The notes under the pieces: generated by a model
Databases searched by the model: none
What the model was told of the DNA's origin: nothing
The model's input: only the letters and a program-made list of their open reading frames with translations
Part shown: one piece after another, positions 1-12,584 of the stretch
Layout: the number at the start of each line of letters is the position of its first letter
Position numbering within the stretch: position 1 is the first letter of the stretch
Assembly: GCA_009823395.1 (NCBI GenBank)
Contig: CM020508.1
Span: 6,922,515 to 6,986,514, forward strand
Source of the DNA: Thamnaconus septentrionalis
Taxonomy: Eukaryota; Chordata; Actinopteri; Tetraodontiformes; Monacanthidae
DNA length: 64,000 bases
Reading direction: 5' to 3'
Made by a program: the position numbers and the translations under genes

Positions 1-1766
1 CGTGACTTTTTTGTAAACTTTTTCCAAATGACAACAATTGAACGTGAATGCGAAAACAAACTTCAGTGCCACTGATTAGCCCTGCTGTGCTGGAATCCTA
101 CTGCCTCCACATATGCAGCAGGACTTAACGGGCTGACAGTCGGAGGTGTTTATTTCTAAGAATGCCTGCAAACACCTCTAGTTGTGGTGTGTTGGAGCTC
201 GTCCGGGCTATGAAACACTTTTTTATTTCGTAGTCGGAGCCAAAAAGCTGTTGGGCGAACGCTGACGGTGTGCAGGTCCACGGTGGCACTGACAGACCGA
301 CGATTATGAACCAACAGCTCGGGCTTCTCTGGCGCGGCCAGAGGAGGGGGAAAATTACAAGGCACATGCTGCGAATCAAAATAAATGACCTCCAAATGAT
401 TTACAGAGAGAAATATAATTACAGAAATCAGATGATGTATTGTGGAAAATCTGAATCGGCAGGCTCGACGGGCTTTAATAAACAAAGGTACAGACGGCGA
501 GAGGCAGGGCCAGAGTGATCACAAGAGGATCGGCCCGTCCATAAATTCCCTCCATAAAGTCCTCGGCATTGCTGAACGGTATTTGCTTAAGGTTAAATTC
601 TGGTGTAGAGACCGTTTGGCTCCAACAAGATATTAGACTGAGAGCAGAGCCCTGACTCATCCATCACAGGGTTCGCCTTGTCTCCGACCCGGCACCCGCC
701 GTTAAACGTCTTCTAAGTCATCCGCTCGGAGTGAGTGGAAGACCCACTCTTCAGCCAAGGCAGTGCTTTATTAGCTACCAAAATGCTTCGCAGCTACCTG
801 GTGGCCCAAATCCACACTCAAGTTCATAATATATACCTGTATCCGTTTCACTGCGAGCACTTCCCAGTGACTTTGACTTTGCACACGCCAGGGCAGTCGT
901 TCAGCGTCAGCACATTCCATCGCTGCTTGTTTGCTACATTTGCCGCAACGGCAGATGAAGCCTTTAATGTCATTATGACAGTTCAAATGCATATCCAGAC
1001 CCCAGACTTTATGTTTGGTGGGCAGGAAACTGAAGCCACAACTGAGGGTTGGGCAGCGTCCCAGTGTCTGCCCTCAAAGACCTGCGCTCCCAATGATCCC
1101 AATAATAATGAAAAAGATAAGTAGGTGAATTTTTTGCAAAGGTCTCTGTAATTGAGGGTTGTCTTTTTAAAATACATTCTAATAATCTAAAATGACAAAA
1201 GTATACTATGGTGGATTAAAAAAAATAATCAAGAAATAGTTTAATGATAGCGCTGAGTCCCTGCTTTATTCATCAGGCTTGCAAAATAAAAAAAAATAAC
1301 ACTAGTATCAGCATTAGCTGATTTGTTAGCTGATTAGCCACACGTAGCTTTCACTTACAAAAAGCAAATGACTTATATTTTGCCCCTTTACTTTCTGCAA
1401 CTAATAAAGACCGTGAAGAACCGCTATCACAAGTAAGTCGCATAGTTTGAGCTGCACTCCTAGCATTTGTTATTTGGATTAGCAGGATGACGCTACAACT
1501 AGCGCTAGTTTAGTTTGTTAAGTTCTGAATTGGAATCTTAGCAATACAACTGCAATCTAACAGCAAGGTTAGCTAGATTTACAATACCCACATTATATCG
1601 AAATATATCTATACATGAGTCCTCAAAGGGTCAGTCTGTGATATGGTTCTACTGCTAGATGTTGTGATTTCATGCTGTGTGGACATCAAAACAACCTGGT
1701 TCCCTCAGCAGCCTCTAGTGCAGCGCATATTGTGAATTTTTGTCAAAAAAGAGAACTGCACTAGTC

Positions 1767-1767
<1 letters not shown>
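1..1767. other. Unique sequence, no gene recognised
   Basis: No repeat family or gene is recognised here. The segment 735-1177 is unusually free of stop codons for ordinary base composition: one plus frame is open for 129 codons (735-1124) and two minus frames are open for 73 and 64 codons. None of the translations shows a domain I know, and no convincing splice-site pair brackets them. From 1,180 to 1,620 the DNA is AT-rich with many scattered TTAGC/GCTA words, a common texture of fish intergenic DNA. Confidence 0.5.

Positions 1768-1822
<55 letters not shown>
1768..1822. repeat. (AG)n microsatellite
   Basis: About 24 uninterrupted AG units (1768-1816), followed by a slightly degenerate end. 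The minus-strand frame across it is only a Leu-Ser run and is not a gene. Confidence 0.97.
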
Positions 1823-3810
1823 TGGGTCAAGCTCTGCACTTGACCGCATAAATTGAGATGCCTTTTAAATCTGGAGACGCACAAGCCCGATGAAGGGTGT
1901 TGTTGTTCTGGGCGCATTAGGAGCTTGGGAAGCAGTGTCCACCTGGACCTGCTGAGTCTTGTCGTTCTTGGGCCATTTTTGAAGAGCAATAATCAGATGT
2001 GAAGACAGGACATGGCTGCTTACACCATTACGGTTTCACTTTCAGTAGTTGGCAGCAGTCGGTGCAGATTGAAGGCATCCTTTGATATTTCTTCTTTGGT
2101 ATCGAGCAGCAGCAGCAAGTGGACTGAAAGAGGGAAAGAATGAAGGTCAAAACTGCATCAAAAAAAGGTTTGAAGCAGCAGACCTCTTGGTAGTAGAAGG
2201 TAGCGAAGCTAATGTTTGACACCCGGATAACCCGATTCACTGGCGTTTGGTTGCTGCAAGGTCAGCCATTCTTTTTTCATTGGTGTTAGTTTCACTTTTT
2301 TTTTGTTCTTTTAAGGACTGATTTGAGCAAATAAACATTCATGCCTCAAGGAGGAAGGCCAAGGTTTGAGATGTTGATGAATGGCCTTGTTTGCCTCTCC
2401 TGAGATCGGACTTGAATTGAAATCAGTCAGTGCTGGCGTGACTGATGGCGCTCGAGCCAACAGGAGTGCAAACACATCCTTTGTTATGCTTTTGTTTTTT
2501 TGATTCCCTGCCCATATTTTCTCAGTCTGTCAACCTGCCAGTTGCAACTGTCTGCAAACTTACTTTGACGTTCTCAATTAGCCTAAACAACTGCGTTTCT
2601 CGCATTCAGACGCCAACGTGTGTCATGCGTTCCACACGTGCATTAATGGAAAAAGCCGATCCAAATGATTTAATTATCCAGTGTTTACTCAAAATCTGGC
2701 AACAAAGGAAACTTTTTTAAATAGGTGTTGCTCGCGTAGGACTTTTTTTTTTGCTGGCTCTGCAGAAATCCCCTAAATCCTGAAATGTTTTTTTGCTCCA
2801 ATTAATTTTCTTTTTATGAGATCATCACTGTGGGCCCATGAGACTGCGAGGGCACGACACCGAGCTGTCGAGTCACTCTGCGCAACTGTCTGCCCCCCAT
2901 CCCGGCTTTTACTGCATACACGTCTGCAGGAGAGATCAGACTCTGCTACATTCCTTCCCTCGTGTCCTCAGTCCTGATTACATCCAGACACAATACGTCT
3001 TGTTCGTCGACTTTCCCCGGGCCCCGCTGACAGAGAGGAGCAGCGAGGGGAAGGCCGGCGCTCGTCTGAAAATTGCAGACGTGTAGCTGTCATTGCGTGT
3101 CTCCGTGATTGTGGTTTTACTGTGTAACATATGGTTTATGTTGGGTGTGTTCATGCGCTGTGTAAGGGTGGAGGAAGTGGGTTCGGGCTGATGAATTGTC
3201 CAGTTTTCTGGATGCCGGGGCTCATCAGTTCATGCTATGGCTATATTACACGAGGCTGTTATGTAACCGCTGCATGCAATTTGTGTCGAGGTCGTGAGGC
3301 CTTCCGCAGGCTTCGTTTGAACTGCGTTACATAAAAAAAGCAATTTGTCTCATGAGTAGCGAGGCAAAATCAAAACAACATCTATACTTAAGAAACAGGA
3401 TCGTCATTGTATCGTTTTGCAACCAATGCGGAAAGCAATGATTTTCTGTCAGTTCGTTTTATTTCATGAAAACTAACCGCATCATCATAAAAAATGTCTT
3501 CTGCGTGTTGCCGTAACTAACTTATCAGCCAATCGCATGACAGCGACTGAGTGCGTTGGAGGCATGTAACCAGGGTGAAGATGAACTGCTGAAGTTGAGG
3601 GACGAAGGGAACCGAACGTGGTTGTTGGTGTCAGACCCGTGAGCGGCAGTAGAGTGAAGGATGAAGCCTTGTTGATGTGAGGGATCAGAGGTCAGAGTGG
3701 TTGGAGACCATAGAAGAGCAGCAGTCAAGTCAAATAAACACTGTTCACAGCCAAGTTCTGCAGAACAGCATCTCTGACTGCACAACACGTGCATCCTTGA
3801 AGCAGTATAG
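1823..3810. other. Unique AT-rich sequence, nothing recognised
   Basis: No repeat family, RNA gene or convincing exon was seen. There is a short CAG run near 2105-2118 and T-rich patches near 2290 and 2740. Open frames are at most about 90 codons and look like chance. Confidence 0.45.
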
Positions 3811-3812
3811 AC

Positions 3813-3868
3813 TCATCGGCCACTTCATTAGGTACCCAGTATGAGCAAGATGCGGCTAATAAAGTGTT
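3813..3868. mobile_element. Decayed mini-element with TIR-like ends
   Basis: CACTTCATTAG (3821-3831) is matched in inverted orientation by CTAATAAAGTG (3856-3866), 10 of 11 bases, with only 24 bp between. The left side reads CGGCCACTTCATTAGGTACC. From general knowledge, fish and amphibian genomes carry a non-autonomous DNA transposon whose ends read roughly GGCCACTTTATTAGGTACAC; I infer that this is a nearly emptied copy. I cannot name the superfamily, and no target-site duplication is clear. Confidence 0.5.
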
Positions 3869-4795
3869 AATGTTGGAGAGCTGTCTGGCTCACTCACTTA
3901 CTGTACCTGTTATTTTTCCCTCTGCAAGATAAATGTCTGGGGTTGCGTTGGTGCACCTCTTTCATGTGGTCGTTATTGGACCGTTCCCCTGCTTCCTTGG
4001 CACGAAAAGGAACCAAACTTTTCTTCTTTTTTTGTTTGTTTTCAATTTTAAATGACGTCTGACAACCCCAAAAAAATGACCTGACAGTTTCCGTGTTGGG
4101 ACTCATGGAAAACAAGAGGTGATGACAAACAAGAACAACCTGTTCCTGTTTCAGGTTTTAGACCAATACAGTGGAAGGAAACTCTTTTTCTACGTTATAC
4201 TTAATACTATTTTTTAACATGTTTCACATCTTAATTGGTTTACCCTTGTGCCATTTGGACAAAATGTACAGACAATTAAGAACCTTAACGACCTTTAAGA
4301 CCTTGTCTTGACAGTCTGACAGTCATGACCAGCAGCTTCCAGCAGTAGGTTTGGATCAACATGTGCTGTAACATGCGGTGGTGAGTTTCTCAGTCAGCCA
4401 AATAAAATACACAGTGTATCCTTTGCTTTATGGTCTTCATGGAATCAGAGGTGACATAAAAAATATGGTTAAGAAAAATAAACATGAAGTCATTTATGTG
4501 TCCGTACATCGTTTAAATAATGTGTTTCCCATTGTGCCCCCGTGGAGGAACGTCTCCCTCTGCACCGATAGCGAAGGCATCTGCTCCTCCCGTTAACTTC
4601 TGCAGATACCCAAAGCTGCTGGATCACAGCATCGCTCCTCGAAATCGCACTTTATTAAAGCACACAACCATTTGGAACATGGCACATCAGATACGGGAAA
4701 GCAAGCAGACACGGACGGATTTCTTGCAGAGCAAACAAAAAAAAAAACAACCCTGACTTTATATTGTATTTTTATGGGAAACAAATTATAAAACA

Positions 4796-4822
4796 GCCCA
4801 TTTCACATCATGTGAAATGGGC
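4796..4822. other. Perfect 13-bp inverted repeat
   Basis: GCCCATTTCACAT is followed by a single C and then its exact reverse complement ATGTGAAATGGGC. The 27-bp unit could extrude as a cruciform or fold into a hairpin if transcribed. No TIR family or terminator context is recognised; it could also be a palindromic transposon scar. Confidence 0.9.
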
Positions 4823-5256
4823 GCCTCCGGGCCAGTAAGCTCGCGCAGAATCTCTGCAGAGTCATTTAGCCTGAGAGATCAAAAAAGAAGATATTTTTAT
4901 TTACATTCCAGAAACAATTGAACTAACAGGTTCCCTGATCGGAGAGAAGCCGTACCAACCAGTGGACGTGTAAAAGATCTGTAAAGACAACAGCGACCAG
5001 GACGCGTCCGTCACTGTTACGTTTCAACTGCTTCCAGTGAAACTCAGGATCAAAAGGAAGAGGGATGATCTCTGTAAAGAGCCATTTAATAGGCCTTGGA
5101 GGGAAAGATCAAATCTGTAGCGGGCAACAGCTTTAAAGCCCATCGCACAACCATCCAACGCTGACACGAAAGCAGACGGCCGTTTTGATGGAGAGGTCAA
5201 ATTCATGTGGAGGGAAAGTTTATTGGTTGTCTTATCGTTTATCCTTTTTCTTTTCA

Positions 5257-5275
5257 TTTTTTTTTTTTTTTTTTT
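5257..5275. repeat. Poly-T tract
   Basis: Run of about 19 T. It could be the reversed poly-A tail of a retroposed sequence, but no recognisable retroposon body lies downstream. Confidence 0.9.
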
Positions 5276-5477
5276 AGATGAAGTCCAACCGTGTCTCCCT
5301 TATAACTCTCCAACATCCAAGTCTAACAATGGTGTCAAAATGGAAGCGGTTACTGTACATGCTGGAAAGACCATTAAAAGACACGCAAGAAACCTTATGG
5401 ACCTATAAAGTGACAGAGTCCACTGGGTCCATTTCTTTCTGGGTAGAGGTAAACTGTTTAAGGCGGATCTGTGAAAC

Positions 5478-5535
5478 CCATCCGTCTATTTCCTATCACC
5501 GCTCATCCTGCGCTCGGGGTCACCGGGGGTGAGTC
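5478..5535 (-). mobile_element. Tail fragment of an abundant fish SINE-like repeat
   Basis: The segment reads CATCCGTCTATTTCC, then CCGCTCATCCTGCGC and GGGGTCACCGGGGGTGAG. This matches, from memory, the terminal part of a very common fish repeat (CATCCATCCATTTTCT..CCGCTTATCC..GGGTCGCGGGGG). The same family in fuller form appears at 27,800-28,110. Only about 55 bp is recognisable. Family placement is recalled, not searched. Confidence 0.55.
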
Positions 5536-8325
5536 CGAGCGGTGCCACGCGCTGTGCGTAAACTGGAAGTAGCGTTAACTCACTGCAATGCTAATGCTTG
5601 CGTGCTAGCAATGAATCTACTCAGTGGTGGGGCCAAATTAATGCTATATTGTGACCTTAGCTGGCTAGCTATTAGCTACTAGTATTTTGAGAGCTGCACT
5701 TGGCGTGAACCAAGCACGATGGCTAAAAATAAATAGTATAAAGTTTAGAAATACACTGACTGTAGGTGTAGTTGCTGCAGATCAAAGACAGAGTTTTTCC
5801 TCTTTTCTTTCAACTACCCTACAAATAGCATCCAGGCCAAACTCTCCTCTGCCTTTAAAAAATGTCTTTTCCTGGCTGTTCTAAAGAGTGAAGCAGTATA
5901 AAAACTAGGTCAAGACAGAGGGTTCCGTGTTTGGAATAACCATAAAAAAGTGTCCGGAGAATCCTCCGCGCCACTGACTTTGTCGCTTAGAACGAGCTGA
6001 TCAGCGCAGTGTCACAGTTGCACTGGAACACTTAATTGGGTGCTGAGTGTCTTTCCAGCCCGACGTTTACAAGTCACCAAGTCGACCGGGCACCGAGTTT
6101 TAATCTTTCCACATGAAACCAGTTGGAATTCAGGCATCCCGGTCAACGAGCGTATCAATGGAAAAGCGAGGCTCTGAGAATGATGAGCCATTGTTATTGC
6201 AATATTGTGCACAGCTCAGGCAGAGTCTACAATGGTAGATTGGTAGATCCGTTTTTTTTTAAGTTATCTCAAGTTTTATCTGTTGTTTGATTGTTGAGTA
6301 TTGAAGTACTTTTTTGTAAATATTTCTTTAGCTTTTTTGTTTGTTGGTTAAATGTACAGAGTGTGTGCACAGTTGCACGCTCATTTGAACTCGCAGTCAT
6401 GAAACCTACATCACTTGTCTCACATTCCAAAACTAATTCTGTGCAACCTTTCCCCAGAAGAAACGTTGTAGCTGAAGGAAACCTCAAGTGAAGCTCTTTG
6501 CTCAACATTGCAGCCTCTCATAATAACGTCTGCAGGAGCCCCCTTCTTGCAGGGTGCATGATGAGCCGAGCTTTAATCTCTAGTGATCCTCCAGTTTTTC
6601 GTTGGGAGTCGCGCTTTGTAAACAGTTCAACTCGTCGCTGATTTGACCCCGGTATCAAATCCTGCTTTATTTCACAATTTGATTTCCCAGAAACCTCCTG
6701 CAATGAGAACACTGTGAGACCTTGAGAGGATATCACAATGCGAAGGCTGCAGATGTCCAAAGGTTTGAGACATGAATCATTGTGGCACAGCGGGTCAGTG
6801 TCCAGACTTCAGGCATGAGGAAGTAGACAGAAACCCAGAGCGAAGCTGCGCTTTCTCCACATTCCCTTTCTTCCTTCTCCAACAGTATTTTTTATTGTTA
6901 TATCGTGCAATGTGCAAGTAAATACATGACTGCGCCTCAAAGTCTTTCAACTGTCGTAACCAGGCAGAGTTCAGTTGTGCAACGCAATGATCGTTTTGGC
7001 AAATTTGTTCATGCTTGGAACATTCTTCCGTAATCTCTCATGTGTAGTTTTAATCACACTCACAAATACACAAACGGTCATTTTTGGTATGGTATTTGTC
7101 TAAAACAGTCAAAATCAAGAAAGAAGCATAATTAGCCCTCTGTTTAAAGCCTCCCACCCCCCCACACCCCAAAAAAAAAAAGACTGGCTTTGCTTCTTTA
7201 GCAGCCTGTGGAAAAATCTCTTGTTTGTCACTTGCTCTAAAGGAGAAATGCAGAGAAAAGTTTCCAGCTGCTGGATGAATGACTTGAACATTTAAGAGAT
7301 ATTTTCTTCCAGGAATGTGGCTGCTGGGCGCAGGTGAAGATATTTGGGTTAAGATGTGTCAAGTCACGCAGTCGTCGCGGGACTCCACCGATTCGTCTGC
7401 AATATTATCGTCCTTGTGTTTGTTCAGTGTCAGTCTGTTTGCTTGTAATACTTTAATTATTGCTGAGGCTTGGATGATGCTTGCTGAGTTTGGCTGCCAG
7501 CCGGTGGGGCCTTTCTCTCCATTACAAGCTAATGAGGTGCTGAATGATCTTTTTAAAAAAATATACAAGTGCAAGTTAGAAAAACGGCAGTGTTTCTTTA
7601 AAATGTACAGTATGTAGGTAGGATGTAAACATGAAGGTTTACAATAAATAAATACATAAAAAATAAGTTACCTTGTGCGTGTCATAAAAATGTTCAGTAG
7701 CGCTTCAAACAAAACAGCTAAACGTGAAACGTGCCCATCATATAAAATACAGCCACATTTTAAATGCTGTCACGGAAAATGACTGCACTTGCATTTAAAG
7801 GAAAAAGGGGGAGAGAAAAAAAAATACGGCCGGACTCTCGGGACTCCCTCCTCAGACGCGAAACACATGTCCCAACCCTGCTCACGTGCCCGACCCTCCC
7901 GCGTGTGGTTCCAGCTGTTGGTGTGCGAGCGGTGACTGTACAGGAAAATTTATGATGACATCAGCTAAGCGAAGTATCAGTCGTGCCCGGCTGCCCGCAA
8001 TCCACAGGGCAACACGCGGACATGCGGCGGTCGAAGCTGTAACTGATACGAGGAATTGGTCTTTAAGCTGCGCGTTATTTCGGACCGCGTTGGTCTGCAG
8101 GATGGTAATGGAGTGGTTGGTTGCAATAAAAAGACGGCATCATCACAAATCATCGTTGGCTCGGCGTCGTGGAAATTGCATCGTGGGACAGTTTCCCCCC
8201 GTTTCCTCTGCGAGTTCGTCAAGTTAGCTTGTTGCCTCCAACAGATCAGGAGGAGGAGTCACGGTGAAAGAAGTACTGAGAAAAAAACTCATTAAAAAGT
8301 TTTCTCTGAAGAACTGCTGTAATTG
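5536..8325. other. Unique sequence, nothing recognised
   Basis: 5,580-5,700 is rich in GCTA/TAGC words (gctagc, ttagctggctagc). 7,150-7,182 has short poly-C and poly-A runs. Chance frames reach 100 codons (7315-7617), but no domain or exon architecture is visible. Confidence 0.4.
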
Positions 8326-8400
8326 ATTCAGATTCAGAACACTTTATTGATCTCAATAAGGGCAAATCATTGGCAGCTTACTTCACATCACATCACAAAA
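8326..8400. mobile_element. Possible retroposon 3'-end fragment
   Basis: ATTCAGATTCAGAACACTTT continuing ATTGATCTCAATAAGGGCAA resembles the frequent fish repeat end 'TTCAGA..ACTTTATTGATCCC..GGGAAATT'. A related word, ACTTTATTGATCC, recurs at 38,441. The LINE or SINE family is not assigned. Confidence 0.4.
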
Positions 8401-8645
8401 GACAACCAATAACGACATAATTGCGCCCATGCTTTAAGAACACGAGGAGGAGAAGAAAATGTAATGAAATATATTTTCCAGGCATTTTGAAAACTCACCA
8501 GGGATGCAGCATTGGCCCTTCTGAACATGTGAATAGACTGCGATACCTTTACTGCGCCAGTGGTTTTTGCTAATCAGATAAAACCTTATGTGCAGTTGTG
8601 TTGTTTTCTCAGCCTCTCAGTCAGTATTATTGCTGATGAAGGGTA

Positions 8646-8671
8646 AATGTTGGATGAAGGCATCCAACATT
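8646..8671. other. Perfect 11-bp hairpin
   Basis: AATGTTGGATG, a 4-nt loop AAGG, then CATCCAACATT. The word AAATGTTGGATG recurs in another perfect hairpin at 44,669-44,680. No larger element is recognised around it. Confidence 0.85.
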
Positions 8672-10489
8672 CACTCACGCGCGATTGAATTCAAATTCAA
8701 ATTTATTGAGCAAAATAGAACTATTAAAGTGAAATGATTTTTCACGCTAATATGACAAAATATGAACGTTCAGTATTTCTTCATAAAAAAAAACAAGCTG
8801 TCGGAGTTGCTCACAGCGGCGAGCGGAGATCGTGACAGGGCCTCTTTAGTTGAAAAGGGAGCTGATTTGTTATGGGATCCACCGAAAATTCCAGGGTGAC
8901 TGAAAGCGCTCTCTGTCGGAGGTTGACAAGATGGATGATGGATCAGCGTTGAACTCTGAGCTGTCCAGCTGCTGTGCCAAGACTGAAAACAACGCATTGA
9001 AAAGGCCATTTTTTCCCCCGGCACCAAACACTTGAGTTCAGGCGGCGGGAGGGACGCAAGTGTGGACTTTAAGTCAATAGAGAGAAACCTTTGACAGAGA
9101 GGCTGAGGTGGAAGGGAATGAGCCGATTACCAATATGAAAACAAAGCATAAAAAGCATTCAGAATTTAAGGGCAGACTCATAAAGTAAAGGCAGTAATGC
9201 ACAAACATCCCCCGCCTCCGCCCAGGTCGCAGCTGTCTGGAACTGTCACATATGAGGCGCTCGTCTGTTTTGTCCATCCAACAAAAAAATATATAAAAAA
9301 AAAAAAACCTCTTTAATGACAAACACAGGCCGTGCGACTCTTCTCCTCCTTGGGGCACGCCACTCCAAAGATACGCACGCCATGATTCTCGCTCTCATCC
9401 TCTTGATCCCACCACCTCTCCGTCCACTGTGTATTCAAATAATACCTGCTTCTTCTTCTGCTGCCAAATACCCAGAATGCCACAAGTCCTCTCCATCTGG
9501 CGGGATCCTGCATTCAAAACAAAATAAACTCTCAGGCTTGGGCTTCTCCTCCGTCTGCCGTTGCACCAGCCGATGAAGAGGCCAAGTGCTTCTGGAGCTC
9601 TAAAAATGCAGCGCAAAAAAAACAAAAAAAACATGAAAACTGCAGCGCCCACAGAGGCGGCAGACGCACAACAACAACAACCACAATATGCCACCTTGTG
9701 CCGACTGCAGAACTGTTTCCCTCCGCAGCCTCGTTACCGTGGTGATGACATTCCCAGTGCCGTAACGGCTGCCCGACTGCGGAGATGTAATCTGCTTTTG
9801 ATCAGTAGCAAACAATGGAAATGGATTCTGAGCCGCGCCGGACTGTAAAGCGTTGGGCACCGCGACCCGCGTGGACATACATTATACATTATTCATTTGT
9901 TCAGAACTGAGCGAAGAGTATTAACTTTCACATCTGGTGCTTGCATCACAGGGGGCCTTCGGCCATGCAGCTGCTGTCAGCTCGCTGCGATACTGTCTCC
10001 ACCTCTGCCCTCTTGTCTTGCCCTCTGAGCAGACTGATGTCACAGTCGGATGTTGCTGGGATGTGTCCCTCTTTTCCACGTGCAGTGAAAACATGTCAGG
10101 CAGACTGATTCCTTTCTGAGTAGCGTTTGCGGATTCCCAGACCTTCGCCTGATCATACTGGTCGCCATTGCAGAATTGTTGTTAGAGGATCTATTCAGAA
10201 AAATTCTATAAGTCTCCAGAGTGGAGCATTTAGCCCTAGGTTTGCAGCGCTCTGCCAAAGCCCTCACTGAAAGCACTGCAGGTCTTTCTGCAGGCTCGGG
10301 CTGGAAGAGACAAAAACAAGGCAACCGCATGGAGTTCTCTCAGGCCAGAATTAACAACTAGCTGACTCTGAGAGTTAATACTGCCCTTTGTGACATCACA
10401 AAGGGCTGCACCTCAGCCTTGTGCAGTTTCTTCTGAAAAGCAGGAAAAAAACAAAAAAAGCAAAAATGCATTTGGGATGGACTTTCCTA
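8672..10489. other. Unique sequence; GC-richer patch 9,310-9,880
   Basis: 9,310-9,880 is somewhat GC-richer and open in several frames on both strands (up to 99 codons), but none gives a recognisable protein. An RFX X-box-like word, GTTACCGTGGTGAT, lies at 9733-9746 (10 of 14 against GTTGCCATGGCAAC). The rest is featureless. Confidence 0.4.
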
Positions 10490-10805
10490 TGCCTTCATTA
10501 ATTTGGGACATGTAAAGTTTGATAAATATTTATTTATTTAACATGATCAGCAACAAGTTAACAATCACTGACAGCAAATCAAACTGCACAAACAAAGTTT
10601 TGCCGGGTTATTTTTCATGTCTTCCTGAGGGATGGAAATAATTTGCCTCAGATGTACACACGGCATCATGTTAATCATTCATCTCTGGCCTTTTGGATAT
10701 GGTCTCTGATGAAAATGAGCATTAACGGAACTTAATTTGATTTGTATATGCTCAGCTAATAGCAGTTCAATTATCCCCAATTGGAGGAAATCAAATTATC
10801 TTCAG
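10490..10805. promoter_or_regulatory. CNE-like, homeodomain-motif-dense segment
   Basis: An AT-rich, non-repetitive, complex segment with many TAAT/ATTA cores, for example TTAATCATTCATC from 10,671, GCATTAACGGAACTTAATTT from about 10,719, and CTAATAGCAGTTCAATTATC. A MEIS/TGIF-type CTGACAG lies at 10568-10574. Vertebrate conserved non-coding enhancers often look like this. Conservation is not demonstrated from one sequence, so this is inference. Confidence 0.35.
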
Positions 10806-10827
10806 TCCTTCGGCCCTGCGCTGGCGT

Positions 10828-10852
10828 TGTGTGTGTGTGTGTGTGTGTGTGT
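10828..10852. repeat. (TG)12 microsatellite
   Basis: Uninterrupted TG dinucleotides directly after the CNE-like segment. Confidence 0.97.
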
Positions 10853-12584
10853 AGACTAAACCAAACTCATAAGGCATCTTATATAAGGCAATGCTGTTTA
10901 TTTTAGTCGTTTTACAATGGGCTTATATAATTTCTAGTTTTTTTTCTTCTTCTTTTGACAACTTCTCCTTTGGTCGGGGTGAATAGCAAGACTGACAACA
11001 TTATGGCTTTTAGCTCCTGGTATCACTTTCCGCTAATGAAAAAAAGTTGAGGCCTTGCTGTTCTGTTGGGAGAGCTGCGTTCTTTAACCAAATGAAAATG
11101 GGCAGGGGTGGGACGGGGGGGTTTGAATAGTAAAATTTCCATCCTCTTATTATGCTAGTTTAAATCTGATACATCTAAATATGAATCCCATGTCTAACGC
11201 GGATAGACGCCATGTGTTTTTCGAATCGAAGTGGCCCGAGCAGAAAAACACCCATGGAGTCGACATAATTTATGTCGTTCAAGGAGCAGACAAATGAACT
11301 TTTTTTTTGTTTTGTTTTTCCTCTCCTCACGTGAAAGGAGGCTTTGTTGCTCCATCCGGAAATTAAGTACGCAGCTTAATTACATCCTTCTCACTGCGCA
11401 GGTGGGCGACCTGGTCCTGGACCTGGCGTGTTGAAGCCCCTGACGTGACGGAGCGACGGAGGAGCTGCCGATGGTGCGTGCTCCTGACAAAAAGCTGTCG
11501 GATGAGCGAAAACCCTCATCAATCCGTGTAAAGAGGATACGAGTTTGAATGTGATGCTCTCCTGTCCTGGAGCTGCGCTCGGCCTCCCCCGTTGGGAGCG
11601 ACTGTCAGATAAGAAGCCAGAAGTTTCCATCAGATGTGTGTTGGGGGAAACGGAGCCTGCGCTGGGAATGTGAACTTTCTCCCGCATCTCCAACTGCAGG
11701 GTCTGTTTGCTATGGAGACGAGGAGGAAGGAAGAAAATAACTAACACTAACACTGTGTCCTTTGTATTTGGATTTCTTTTTCAAAAATCAAACAGGGAAG
11801 GGACATTTACCCAGCAGGATTAAATGGAACATTTCCTATTTCCTCATGACTTGCGTCACATATGCATCCGCTAAAGAGCCACTGGGTGCCGTCTGAACCG
11901 CCGACGACCCAACTGGCTCCGGAACAAGTCGGATTTACATCAGTGAAAACATCATGTAGCTCCGCCTCTTTGTTCGTAAAAGGAATTCTTATTGCTGATT
12001 TAGTTCTAGAGTGCAGCACTCTGGCAGAGGTCGGCAAAACTTTGTGTTCAAACCCGAGCATTCTGGCTCAGACATATATTTAGCCTAAACTAGACCTGCA
12101 TATGATCTACTGTAGACTTTGTCTTTAAAAAAAAAAATAAATCACACTAATCACAGCATTAAAGTTGCTATGAATAGTTACAAAAAATAATAGCAAATAA
12201 AATCACAATAAAGTACAACAATACTGGTTAAAACAGATCCTGGCTGAGTGATTGGCCACTTAGGCAATTAGGTTGTTAACAATTCAAACGATGTTAAAGG
12301 TACAATAAACGATTACATTTAATAATTAAAAAAAGAAAACCCTGACCACCCCCCTGCACATTCAGTCGAACAAAAAGCTTGCAGCCTGCAAGGTGATGCT
12401 GCGCAGCACTAAGCAGTGTGTCAGTCAGGGAGAAGCTGCTGCGTTGACACGGCGCTGGGTCGGTTAGACTCCTGGCACGGACAAGATAACTGCCAAGTTC
12501 TGCATCCTCCTGCAGTTTATTGCAGCCGAAGCTCGTCTCGGAGCCTCAGACCTTTATTGAAATCACAGGTGTGGACAGAAACCC
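10853..12584. other. Unique sequence, nothing recognised
   Basis: Moderately GC-rich between 11,400 and 11,720, where chance frames reach 120 codons on the minus strand. No domain, no repeat family and no good exon boundaries were seen. 12,110-12,340 is AT-rich. Confidence 0.4.

Larger units (their letters stand above)
3869..5477. other. Unique sequence with one palindrome and a poly-T tract
   Basis: No gene was seen. The stretch contains the 27-bp palindrome at 4796-4822 and a poly-T run at about 5257-5275. The remaining DNA is ordinary, with open frames under 90 codons. Confidence 0.45.

Noticed and set aside
11380..11450. Exon beginning at the CACTGCGCAG acceptor
   Set aside because: The open frame ends after about a dozen codons and no donor follows at a sensible place.
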